Below, in pieces: positions 24,448 to 35,392 of a stretch of DNA of 64,000 bases (the first letter of the stretch is position 1; every line of letters begins with the position of its first letter). The notes below the pieces were generated by a model. The model had not been told where the DNA came from and did not search any database. It was given only the letters and a program-made list of their open reading frames with translations. Source of the DNA: Aurifilum marmelostoma (Eukaryota; Ascomycota; Sordariomycetes; Diaporthales; Cryphonectriaceae). The stretch is from assembly GCA_027559495.1 (NCBI GenBank), contig JAMXSV010000003.1, positions 1,240,001 through 1,304,000 of the forward strand, written 5' to 3'. The position numbers and the translations under genes were made by a program.

Positions 24448-25566
24448 TCAGACAGCAGGTGCATCATTGACCGGTCCACCGGCAGGGGTAGCAGCAGCCT
24501 CACCATTATTGCTCTTCTCGGGGAACGTGCCCGGCGCGGCGTGGACGCGCCCATACTGCGTGAAGGCGATGTTCATGCGGCCATAGTCCCACCTGCGGGC
24601 CAGGAAGAGGAACGCGGCCGCGACGACGGGCACCATGAGCACGTCCAGGATGCCGAGGTAGATGAACCCGCCGACGACGCCGATGACGTTGCCGCCGTCG
24701 GAGATGCCAAAGGCGATGGGGTAGTTGAGCCAGAGGAGGTTGACCCAGGAGGCGAGGCCGACGTGGTGGGTGCGGACGACGCCGAGCTCGCGGGCCGCGA
24801 GGGAGCGGCGGCCTCCGATGAGGGTCTCGTAGGCGAGGAGGAGGTAGGCTGTCGTGCCGAAGGCGTAGAAGCCCCATTTGTAGTTGGAGGCTGTGTAGGC
24901 CGTGAAGAGGTAGGAGAGGACCCTATGGGGCAGCTGTGTTAGCCTGAACTTCTTGTCTGTTCTCACACAGCCTGTGTAGCAAGCAGGAGATAGAAGAGGT
25001 GTGTGTGTATTTGCGTGTGTACGACGAAGGAGAGAAGCATGACCTACCAGGTCCAGGACAAGAAGACGTTGTAGACGATCGTGGCCCAGGAGACACCGCT
25101 GATGAGACCCAGCGCGATGTTGACCGCGGGAAAAGACACACACCAGTACACATATTTGGCAAAGAAGATCTGGCGGTCGCCGTTCCAGGAATGGTTGGCC
25201 TGGCTGATGACGTCCCAGGCGAGGTCGGAAGCCATGGCATAGTAGGCAATGGAGCCGACGAGCAGTGTGATTGTGAAGATGTAGTGGAAGATCTTCTCGC
25301 CCTTGTGGATGGACGAGAGAACGAAGAAGACAAGCTGATCAAGCCGGGTTGTCAGCAACTTCCCATCATGCCGTCTGGATAGATGTGGGGGAAACAGAGA
25401 AATTTGTGCGTGTATTCCGCATGATAACCCTCAAAAGACTCACGAATTGGAAGGTGAAGATGGCAGTCACAGCCCACAGCCAGTCGGAGCCGTGGACATT
25501 GAGGTGCTGCTCACCCGCAGGCGGGTTGATGTTGAGGGCATCGTTCTTCCTTGCCTCGAGAAACAT
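24448..25566 (-). CDS. Opsin-related seven-helix membrane protein without the retinal lysine (Hsp30/Yro2/ORP type)
   Basis: Opsin-related proteins of fungi (yeast Hsp30, Yro2, Mrh1; Neurospora ORP-1) share the microbial rhodopsin fold but mostly do not bind retinal; they act at the plasma membrane in stress responses. Exons are 25566-25444, 25334-25048 and 24922-24448 (294 residues), with GTGAGT and GTAGGT donors and a GCTGAC branch sequence. Aligned by eye to bacteriorhodopsin, helix C reads 'KYVYWCVSFPAVNIALGLIS'. Tyr104 stands at the proton-acceptor Asp85 position and Ala115 at Asp96. Helix G reads 'YLGILDVLMVPVVAAAFLF', with Val234 where the Schiff-base Lys216 should be. The fold is clearly rhodopsin-like but photochemistry is not expected. 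The C-tail is short and Gly/Ala/Pro-rich. Confidence 0.92.
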
Positions 25567-27387
25567 GTTGTCGACGTGATGGTGTGAGGTCGACTATGGT
25601 TCCTCTGAGCGGTAAGTACTTGTGTGCGAAGTGATGGTATTAGTAGTGATGGTCAAAGATAAGTACCAGCAAGAGACTTGATCAAGAGAGACGACAGGTC
25701 AACAGGACAGACAAGACTCTCCGATCAGAGAGCTTTCTACAACTCGAGACACTGGATGCCTCCTTGATTTTATGTGTATGTGTGTGGCGAGATCGGGGTG
25801 ATCAGTCAAAGACAAAACCTTTTCGCACAGACAACACGATGCGAGGGCGGGCTGTCCTTTTATGTGCAGTAAGTAGTATTGCACCTACGCCCGATTCCGC
25901 CCCCCCCCCCCCCCCCCTCCTTCTCCTCCAAACCACCAACCATGGATGATGAGGACGAGAAACCGCGACAAGTGCACATCGCGTTCGCTAGCAATGCACG
26001 AGCCGAAGAAGCCGGGCTAGATGATTGGTGAGAGGAACAAGGAAGACACGGCTGGACAAACCACCCTCCCCCGTTCCCCATGCGCGATGCATCCGAAGGT
26101 TCCAGCAAGGCGACATAGCATCAACAGCATAGACATCATCATGAGGTCAGCGAGCAGCCGGCTTCGCGTCTCGCGAGACGAGCCGACCCTCCTCACCTCC
26201 CTTGCCCACACTCGGTACCAGACAGACAGAAAAAGAAAGAAAAAAAAAGACAAGAGAGCGTCGCCAATGATGCATGCTCCTTGGGGAGGGTGGGCTGTTG
26301 GGGCGCCGATCTGATAGGTCCGATCTGGTTTCGCGACGTTGCAAGCTCTGCCGTGGGTGTGTGTGAACATTTCTCTGTGTTCTCCACCGGCGATGAGACA
26401 CAATCGATTCTTCCATGTCCTGAATGCGTTCAGCACATGCAAGTGTGGTATGACGATCATGTTCTGTTGAGTCAGCCGATCAGATGACGGGCGCCTATGC
26501 TGGAACATTCCTCCTCACTCGCCCCAGTAAACTGAACCCCAGGGCGCCCTGTGAGAGTTCATTCCTCTCCCCTCCTGGGGCGTTCCGACGTCGGTTTCTC
26601 GATGCAACGTGATGAGAAAATCAACCACGGTTTCTCCGGAACGGCCGGATTCTATGCGGGATGGTATTGGTCACGAAGAAAGTGACGGGAAGAAGAAAAT
26701 GACGAGAGCACACACGAGGCTCTGTGAATCTCTGTGAATGGAGGGCGTGTGCCAAACTAATCATCTCAAATCCGAAATCACTATGCCATGTACTCACACA
26801 TTACTCATGTTTACGCTGTTATGTTTTCACATACCTCGATCCATCTTGTCTACGCCGGTAACAAGCGGTCCCGGAACGGACGGGTCGCAGTGGCAAAGAG
26901 GCCGGGGACGACAACTACAATAACTAACACCGCCAGGGCACTACCAACACATGACCAATTTCTTCCAATTTGTCTCAGTCATCCTGACCAAGAATTGCCC
27001 TCCGAGTTTGACTGATCAACATAAAAAGATCTGCTAGCCGATCATCACCTGGTAGCGATACTCAAAACGGAACGACAAGATGTGGGGTATAAATTTACTT
27101 GGGGTGTGGTTGAAAGGGCGTGGTGGGCGGCTGGACGGCAAGATGTCCTCCTCCCCATACGTGTATGTATAAGTATGGTGGTCCGTTTTCTGGGGGCCGC
27201 ATTACATATTGGGTTGCACTGCATTTACATATGCCGTGCTCCCGTCCACTTGTGCTGTGGGGTTGAGTCCGCCTGCATAAAGTGTGGTTGGAAAGCGGCC
27301 TGTTTATTCGTGGACGACCCGCTCTTTTTCTTCACACCTTCTTCTTGTCCGCCTGTGACGAATGAGCGGCGTCTTCTGTATGCATGT

Positions 27388-27430
<43 letters not shown>

Positions 27431-27867
27431 TGTGTGCACGACAAGTTGGAGCAAGAGGGGAATCGTTGTTGGTGGCCGTAGAGGATGACAGTCCAAAGGT
27501 CAAGCTGGCCTTTGACGACTCCTGGGACCACATACTACTTACTATACCACCCCCAACAAGCTTCTGACCACCCTCGGAACCGTCTCCCGTCAGATCAATC
27601 CGAGACACGCAGGCGATATAAAATCGCATTCATGGTTCAAAAATGTCATGACTGTGTGCGCGTTTGTGTGTATTAGGTATCTACATATAATATGTTCTTG
27701 TTATGTTGTCAACAAGATAAAGAAAGCCCTTCTTCTTTTCCTTTTCTTGGGGTTTGCGCCCCCCCCCCCCCCTTCCATAACACAAAACTCCCCGTTGTTC
27801 CTTATTTTCCCCGGGACGACCTTCTTGTAGAGAGCCGTACAGCCAGCAGCCCAGCAATGAGCTTTAC
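25567..27867. other. Intergenic: promoter of the opsin-related gene and 3' flank of the receptor-like gene
   Basis: These 2.3 kb between two minus-strand genes contain a C18 run (25900-25917), a C14 run (27759-27772) and a long GT microsatellite. Frames are short and low-complexity; none is supported as a gene. Confidence 0.6.
27390..27429. repeat. (GT)20 microsatellite
   Basis: Forty bases of perfect GT repeat in intergenic DNA. It could serve as a polymorphic marker or form Z-DNA, but no gene is linked to it. Confidence 0.95.
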
Positions 27868-29340
27868 TTACTCGTAGGTCTGCGAGACCGTTTGTTTGAC
27901 GTTGATGATGGTCTTTCTTCCATCGTTTGATGAAACTTGTTCAGCTCCCGGTCCTGTGGGGAAACTGTTGAGCAAGGCGCCCTGGCTGTGACGTGCGCCC
28001 ACTGTGATCTCTGTCTTGGGACCCAGGTGGCCCAATTCGAGGAAGTCATCGGACTAGAAGAAGGAAAGAAAAGAGCCAAAAGTCAGTCAAGAAAGCCCAG
28101 CACACGATTCTTCTTGGACCCCCATTGTTCGAAGAAACAAACTCACCCCATTAGGATCGGTGCCGTCGCCGACAGAAACAAACTCCTTGCGCAACCTGCT
28201 GCCCATGCCCAGTCCCGAGCGGCTGTTTTGCCCATAGGCGTACTGGTTCGACGTCCCGCCCAGCCTGTTCCTCGTCCCGGAGAGAGACAACAAGCGGTGG
28301 AACATCTTGTCAAAGACGGGCCTGAGCAGCGCGGAGGAGGCCACCATGATGAGCACGCCGTTCTCGGCCACGGTCCAGACCATGACCTCGACCACGCTGT
28401 AGGAGAAGTCGTCAAAGTCGATCGAGTTGAGCGAGAAGAGGCGCACGACCGAGAAGACCACCGTCACGATGCCGATGCCAAAGATGCTGAACAGGCCGAC
28501 CTTGTAGCCGGACTTGACCTGCAGCTTGAAGACCATGGGCAGCGGGAGCGCCAGCATCAGCACGTCCACGATGACGTTGACCACGCTGACGGATGTGTAG
28601 CCCGCGATGCGGTCGCCGCAGACCCCGGACGCGGTGGGATCCCAGTTCTTCTCGACGGGGCGGCAGATGAGGAACCCGATCAAGACCGTCTGGACCAGCC
28701 ACGCTGCCTGCATTCCTATGATGACCCAGGTGACAATCTGGCCGGGATGGGCTGTCAGCACAATGAAGCCTCTCACACACAAGATCTCGGACAAGTGTGT
28801 TTGATGGGGGCACGAACCTTGAAATATCTGACGGCAAATATACGCTTCAACATGAACAACATGGACCACTTGACCGTACACATCGAGAGACCGTACAAGC
28901 ACTGGACCATGAGGAAGGACTGTGATCACAGAGAAGAAAACAGAGCGTCAGCAACCGATATCGGTTCATCATGAACGCAGAGATTCGATGATGACAACAA
29001 GAAAAGAACCAACTGCAACACAACTTACCTGCGTCAGCCGAGCAACGTGCCACTTGTTCAAGTCCTCCATATGCCAGCCCGCTCCGCCGAGATAGATGGC
29101 CATGTACAGAGCAACAATGAAGCCAAAAAAGGCAAGCACGGACGCCGTATACAGCATGTCCTCAAGCCCCAGAGGCATCTGTCTGACCTGTCTCGAGTAG
29201 ATGCGCAGGCCCGACCATACCGCCACCAGCACGCAGCAGACGCTCGAAACCCATATGAACTCCGTCATGATGTGTCTGTTGGCTAGGGGTATGACGTGCT
29301 CCGGGAAGGGGTCGGTCTCTCTTGAGGAGAAGACGGCCAT
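27868..29340 (-). CDS. Fungal rhodopsin-domain integral membrane protein (Pth11-like receptor family)
   Basis: This family of seven-helix proteins is greatly expanded in filamentous ascomycetes; a few, such as Magnaporthe Pth11, sense surface cues, while most have no known role. Exons: 29340-29029, 28919-28818, 28737-28147 and 28053-27868, every junction in phase, giving 396 residues. Family hallmarks visible are 'VWSGLRIYSRQVRQMPLGLE' after helix 1, 'FLICRPVEKNWDPTASGVCG' in the long loop with paired cysteines, 'VVNVIVDVLMLALPLPMVFK' and 'VRLFSL'. The tail ends 'KTIINVKQTVSQTYE', also typical. No CFEM domain precedes the helices. The ATG at 29340 has an A at -3, and the frame upstream lacks another ATG. 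Ligand and partner cannot be inferred. Confidence 0.9.
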
Positions 29341-32300
29341 CTTTGCCGGACGTCCACAGCTGGTGGGATCTTGTCTGTCTCGGGGTTTGGTCTGCACGAT
29401 ATGCACCTGGTCCCTCTTGACTATTGTCAAGTTCAGGGGCGGGGCGGTGACCCTTCAGATTCCTCTCCTGAGAGGTGAGGGCACGAGGGCTCCAGAGGAA
29501 AGAGCCTGCTCTGCCCTGCTCCTCTATCTGCCACGTGCTCTGAAGGTGGATCGTCTGCCTTGGGATGAGGGAGGAGAGAAAGGTAGACAGGAGTTCCGAT
29601 TATTTGTTCCTGTTCTTGTTGTGCTCGTCGTCGTCGTGGTCGGAAGAGGAGGAGGAGGATATCCAAGTTGCACCACTGCACATATGGAAACCAAGCCTCT
29701 GAATTATATAACAAAAGGAAAGAGAGAGGAAAAAAAAAAAAAGAGCTGGGAGTTGGCTTAAGGACCAGTCAAGGACATGTAGGCGACAACAAAAGCGAGA
29801 AGGAGGGTTCGAAATATCCACCCACGTTGCTGACGAGAATGGAGGGGCGGGGGGGGGAAGAGAACAAGAAAAGCTCTCCGCAGAGTCCAAATCCTTCTGG
29901 AACCCAAGTCCTTTGTCACTACTAAGATGAGGTGGATTCTACATACAGTAGCAGGATAGCAGAATATTAGATTTCTGGGGGCCTATTTGCCGTAAGGGTA
30001 CAGGACTACATACACCAAGGCACCCATCCTATCGCATAGTAGGCCGCAATAGGAAGGAAGACGCCCATCAACGCACATTCGGCCGTTTCCGCTCAGACAG
30101 CTGAGCGAGCATCACTTCTCCATCTGAACGGTAGAGCCCCTTTGCTGCACTCTGGGAGCCCACATCGAGATATGAGCACCCGCGGGGCTTGGCTTCCAGA
30201 TTCGACAAGGCCAGATACAGCTCATGCTTCCCCGATAGCTGAGTGTCCACCCTCTCACCAGGGGTTGGGGGTTGTCGTCAAACGCTGGGTCGTTGTGACT
30301 ACTGACTGACGATGTGCCCAAGTATCCACAATCACGACACACTTTTGGTCTATTAGATTGTGCGACAAGATCTTCGCCTCCAAGAGAAGGGGGGGGGGGG
30401 ATGTCTCCTTGGCCGCTTTCACAAGTACGGATGGATTCACACTTCACATGTCTGATCAAGGGGGGGCTAAACACTTTTTGAACAAGCATTGACATAATTC
30501 TCCACATAGGGATTGACCCTCTGTCCCTACACCGAGTCTTTCGGCTTTGTCCTCCCCTAGTCACATGAGAGAAAATACCTGAACCGGGGGGGGGGGAGGT
30601 GGTTGCCTTCCTGCAGGCTACCCTAATTACTGCAAGATATCTCTCCCCGGGACCCCTAGGGTGTCTGTGAGCACATGGTCCTGTACCCTGGTAGTAAACA
30701 ACCCTAAGACGTGCTGTCCGAGCTTGACAAGTGATCGGCCAGTGGCGTATTTCCCACGTTGCGCACATCAGGAAGGGGGTTCAGGAAAGTGAGGACGAGA
30801 GAGTAAGCGAGTGCTACATGTACCCATCCATACACATGTGAATATGGTACCGGGATCGGCTCTGTTATCCGTATTCTCTTCTTCTTTTTCTTCTTTTTCT
30901 TTTCTTCTAATTGACATAGGAGAAGGAAAGGGTCCAATCACACTTGGGAGGTAATACGCAACCCTTCCCCTCGAGATGATAGAGATAAAAAAAAAAAAAA
31001 GAAAGGAAAAAAAAAAAAACGGCCGGCTTGACTGACTTGCAACTATCTGTTAAATAACCGCCCCACCTGTCACTTTCGTAGCCCAAGAACTTCAAAACAT
31101 CGGCCCATGCCGTGCCTCCTTGGAAAGAGGGTGTGGAACCCGTCCCTTTTTGCCCGATTTTTCAACCAACTACTTGACCAACGGGCACTATGGTTGTTAG
31201 ACTAGATGTCTTTTTGTATATACCATGACAAGTAGTCATGTACGGGACAGTATATTGATACGTACACAGTAAGGAAGTACTCTCGATGCCCTTCTCCTGT
31301 TGAGCGGGCCCCTCGCTGACTCGATGGTCCACGGTCCTCTGTTCTTCCAGAATATAACGCACAGTCTCCGCCTCGTCGGAAGGCAGGCCATCCGTATTTC
31401 CATAAACCGCACATGGGACCACTCAGGTTCCATATAGAGGAATAGAGTTTCGAGATCGTCGAGGGCATGGCCCTGTCTGGAGCAGGGGAGGGGAGGGGGC
31501 ACATCTCAAATTCTCGGTTTTTATGGCAGAGAGGCCCACTCGCTGCCAGGGCGGGTTCCAACCATAGCACATGCTGCAGTGGAACCCTTTGGGCCTGATC
31601 AGCAGGGACTTTGATCAGTCTGTACTACGATAGTCCTTAGTACAGTAGTACCCAAGTAATTTCTTTCTTTTAAAAAAAGGGGAACAAAATTCAAAAGGGG
31701 CCATTTGCCTCGCCCCAAAGAGAGAGAGATAGAGAGATAGAGAGAGACAGGGGACAGAGATCTTCACGTCTCAATTGTGGTGCAGTCTTGGAAAAGAGCA
31801 TCAGAAAAACATGTCAAAGCTCGACAGATAGTGCATGGGGATTGAGCCCAAGAGAAGAGGTTGTGGAGGGGGGGTTCGCTAATCGTTCTCATCTCGTGGC
31901 CCCATACATGAATCGTCTGTGTACATCCACATGGGCAGTACTGTGCAATTAGTATGTTACACCTTTTATGATAGATCGAGCTGAGATCTGGTTACATTCC
32001 TGGTGATACAAGCAAGCAGAATGTGAGGGAGTGAGTACCACTTACAAGTACACACTTGTAACGCTGTGTAGTGTTATAGTGAAGTGCGGTAGAGAGGGAG
32101 AAGAGGTCAAACGTTTGCATGTCGTTCTCGGGCCCTGACATCCCATAGCATACGGCATAGGAACGACGACACGATGCAGCTGTGGTACTTGACAACAGTA
32201 TCTGCAACCCCCCAGGACCATGTCTTTTCCCCTCCCTCTCGCCGTTCGAAACGAAGGATCTAGGGTGCCAAGGAATACAGCACTTTGTTATTGGAGCCAA

Positions 32301-33160
32301 AAGGCACCAGACCGAGTTCTTTTCAAAGCCAACATCGTCCTAGGCTCTCCTTGTCTCCCCGGGGATCCTCAATACGAGTGGACCTTTTTTGTCCCAATTC
32401 ATATTAGCCACGTCAGCTTGGAAGATCAGGATCGTCGGCACCCGCAGGCTCTAGGTGCATCAGGCCATATTCCTAGATACTTGGTACGACAAGAGCAGTA
32501 TGAGTAGGCGGTATCGTGTGTAGGATGAAGCACCCCGAGGAGTAGATCACTCTGCTCGTCGGAGCAAGTACCAACCAGAGGCAGGCAGATTGGTAACCCT
32601 CCCATCAAGTACACTTTTCCTCCCTCATCGCCTAGTGCTGTACTACCGTAGGACCTTAGGTGGTGGTGGTGGGGGCACGGGCAGGCCGCCTAGCGAGCGA
32701 GTGGTCGAAAGATCCTCCACCACTTGTTATCCTCCGAGACGTCGTCGGTCGGCTGCTGTTGCTAAAGACACGGTCCTGTCCAAAGCATTACTAGTGCTCC
32801 ACGCGCAAGCACAGAGGGAGGGCGCCACAAACTCCACCTCCACCGCCAGCCGTGATGGTGACCAGCATGCTGATCAATAGACCAAACCATGACAATACAG
32901 TCATCCCCTATTGCCTCCTCGGTGCCCAGTCGGAAACTCTCGTACTTCACCGCCGCCATGCACCAGCACGTGCTTGTGTGGGCCATGACTGCCTCATCGT
33001 CTACTCCCAGGAAGCCCCAGCCTGGTGTGTGGGGTCGGATGCTGCCATCAACAATGTGCCATATTATATCTTTGAGTGGTAATGCTCCCGTCTTTCCACG
33101 GGCCATGATTATTTGAGTTTGATCAGCTTGTACACACACCATACAAAGGAGCACATCATC
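29341..33160. other. Large intergenic region between receptor-like and GMC genes (divergent promoters)
   Basis: These 3.8 kb lie between divergently transcribed genes. A CACGTG E-box sits at 29532-29537, about 190 bp before the receptor start. Runs of G (30391-30400, 30587-30595), mixed A runs (30988-31018) and a GAGA/GATA-rich patch (31720-31748) are present. The longest frames (218 codons at 30112-30768, 130 codons at 32762-33154, both minus) look like chance openings. Confidence 0.55.
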
Positions 33161-34910
33161 ATGGCTGCTTCGGAGACATACTATGACTACATCATCGCCG
33201 GCGGCGGCCTGTCTGGATGCGTCGTCGCCTCCAGGCTGAAAGAGTACCGACCCCAGGCAAAGATACTGCTCATCGAGGCTGGCCAGGACACCCGGTCCCG
33301 CGCAGATATCCTCAGGCCCGAGGTCCTCAACCTGGGCGGCGAGCTGGACTGGACTTTTCCCTGTGAGACCTCGCCCGGCGCCAGCGGCCGTCCGATGGTT
33401 CTGAACAGCGGAAAGGGTCTTGGAGGCGGCACCCTCATCAATTCCGGTATGTCTTTGTGGTTCTTCTATTCTTCTTCTTCTTTCCTTGCTTCCTTCTTTC
33501 CTTCTTCTCTTCTGACGCTCAAATTAAGGTGGTTGGCTCCGCGGCTCCTCCATTGAGTACGACGAATGGGCAGCCCGTGTGGGCGACAACCGGTGGAGCT
33601 ACGCCGGCCAGCTCCCCTGGATGAAGAAGACCGAGTCCTGGTACGAGGTCAACCCGGCGCAACACGGCCAGGATGGCGCCATCGCCGTCGCCCACGCCGT
33701 CAAGTCGACGACCCGGACGTTTCCCCTGAGCGGGCCTGTCGCCTCGGCGTGGGACGAGCTGGGCGTGCCCGTGCTGGAGGGCTTTGACCAGAACTCGGGG
33801 TCCAACCTGGGGCGGGGCCAGCTGTGCGAGGCTCGTGCCAACGGGCTGCGCCAGCATGCCGCCGTCAACTACCAGCTCGACGGCGTCGAGATCCTCTTCA
33901 ACACGCTCGTGAAGAAGGTCGTGTTCGAAGATGTGGTAGAGGGCAAGAAACCCAGAGTGCTTGGCGTCGAGCTCGCAGACGGCAGGGTCATCAAGGGCGG
34001 TGAGACGATCGTCTGCGCCGGTGCCATCAAGTCGCCCCAGCTGCTGCTGCTGTCCGGGGTCGGGCCCGCCCCGGTGCTCAAACAACACGGCATCGAGCCC
34101 ATCGTCGACAATCCCGAGGTCGGCCAGAATCTCCACGACCACGCGTCCGTCTACCAGTTCTGGAAGCTCAGGGACCCAGAAAAGGGCCTCACCCTGGGCT
34201 CGCCCAATCCTCTCTTCCAGTCGCCCGAGTACGCCAAGGGCGTGCCGGCAGACTGGATCGTGTCGACCGATGTGCCTCACGACGGCCTCGCAGGGGCCCT
34301 GAAGAAGGACGAGGGCGCGTCCCCTGACCCGTCTGCCCACCCGCTGCTCAGCCAGGCCCGCTCCCACGTCGAGACCTGCCTGCTGTACCTCAAGCTCCCC
34401 ATGCCGGGCGTCGCGCCCGACTACGCGCACCTGACCACCCTCCTGGTCGGGTTCCTGCCCACCTCGCGCGGCAGCGTCTCCCTGCGCTCTGCAGACCCGG
34501 CCGCCGCCCCTGTCATCTCAATGAACCACCTGGCCACCGAGGCCGACAGGTATGTCATGCGCAGCGGCGTACGCCAGCTGACGCGCCTGATGCTGGACAC
34601 CGAGTTTGGCCGCCAGTACATAGACGGCGAGTCCATGGTCCTGCCTGTGCCCGGCGTCGAGCCGGCACGGCTGGACGACAGCGATGAGAAGCTCGACGCC
34701 CGACTGCGGACCACGGCAGTCACGACATGGCATGTGTGTGGCACCTGCAGTATGGGTACGGTGGTGGACTCGGAGTGTAGGGTCAAGGGTGTTGATGGGC
34801 TGCGCGTCGTGGACGCTTCGATAATACCTATCCCCTTGAGTGCTCATATTCAGGCGGGAGTCTATGCGCTTGCCGAGCAGGCCGCGGCCATAATTGCTGG
34901 CAGGGCGTAG
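33161..34910 (+). CDS. GMC (glucose-methanol-choline) FAD-dependent oxidoreductase
   Basis: GMC enzymes oxidise alcohols, sugars or aldehydes with a tightly bound FAD. Exons 33161-33446 and 33529-34910 are joined across an 82-nt intron (GTATGT...TTAAG), giving 555 residues. The FAD fold starts 'YDYIIAGGGLSGCVVASRL' (GxGxxG type) and includes 'LIEAG'. The GMC signatures 'GKGLGGGTLINSGGWLRG' and 'CAGAIKSPQLLLLSGVGP' are present. The catalytic base is His497 in 'TWHVCGTCSMG', with His535 in 'SAHIQAGVY' at the second active-site position. There is no signal peptide, so a cytosolic or peroxisomal enzyme is likely; the C-terminus GRA is not a clear peroxisomal signal. The substrate cannot be read from the sequence. 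The gene stands alone, with no P450, PKS or transporter neighbours. Confidence 0.95.
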
Positions 34911-35392
34911 AATATTCTAGATAGTAACACCGAGTAGCTGTTTCTCGCCTCTAGAGTCACTCCCCAGACCCCTCAAGGGCGCCAGAGGGAGCTTCAGGGA
35001 ACACATAACGCTGAGTATATATTCATGTTCTCAACTGCTGAGAGACCTGACAACCACCACATCTGCACAAGCAGCGCCCCCCCCCCCCCCTCTCTTCGAT
35101 ATAATTCGCTCCCAGTTGTGTGTCAGGCGGTCGCTCAGTCAAGTCTCCCCTGTCGCCCGATAGGAATTCGAGGGGGGCGATCATTCGGCATGACTGCTCG
35201 TATGCGACCGACGAGGGTCCGGAACACATCGCGGTGGAAACGCTTTACTATTCCTTGATAAGCGTCTCTCTCGCTGGGATCTTCTGGTTCGGGGAGACAA
35301 TCCACGGCATTCTGCGGCGGATGAAGGTCCAGAAGAACAAGTCGTAGTGGGCGGCCATCACGCCAGAAGATACAAAACATGGTCCAGTTCAA
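34911..35392. other. Short convergent intergenic region between GMC gene and vid28
   Basis: These 482 bp hold the 3' flanks of both genes, a C14 run (35077-35090) and a candidate small open frame on the plus strand, listed separately. Confidence 0.6.
35120..35347 (+). CDS. Candidate small membrane-protein-like ORF, start unknown
   Basis: A plus-strand frame ending with TAG at 35345-35347 encodes 'ETLYYSLISVSLAGIFWFGE' and then 'TIHGILRRMKVQKNKS'. That is one plausible transmembrane helix followed by a basic tail, as in many small mitochondrial or ER subunits. The frame has no in-frame ATG at a sensible place: it opens at a GTG (35120). An ATG at 35190 lies in another frame, and a G6 run sits at 35172-35177, the type of site that is miscounted elsewhere in this window. 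It could be the 3' part of a real small gene or a chance frame. It ends 46 bp before the vid28 stop codon, convergent. No family recognised. Confidence 0.3.
   Translation: MSGGRSVKSPLSPDRNSRGAIIRHDCSYATDEGPEHIAVETLYYSLISVSLAGIFWFGETIHGILRRMKVQKNKS

Noticed and set aside
27082..27567. 161-codon plus-strand frame containing 'CVCVCVCVCV'
   Set aside because: The frame is open because of the GT microsatellite, which has no stops.
30112..30768. 218-codon minus-strand frame
   Set aside because: Mixed composition, no hydrophobic or domain pattern, and many Cys/Trp/Arg as in random GC-rich frames.
32762..33154. 130-codon minus-strand frame overlapping the GMC promoter
   Set aside because: No conserved motif; it ends against the GMC start region and looks like a chance frame.
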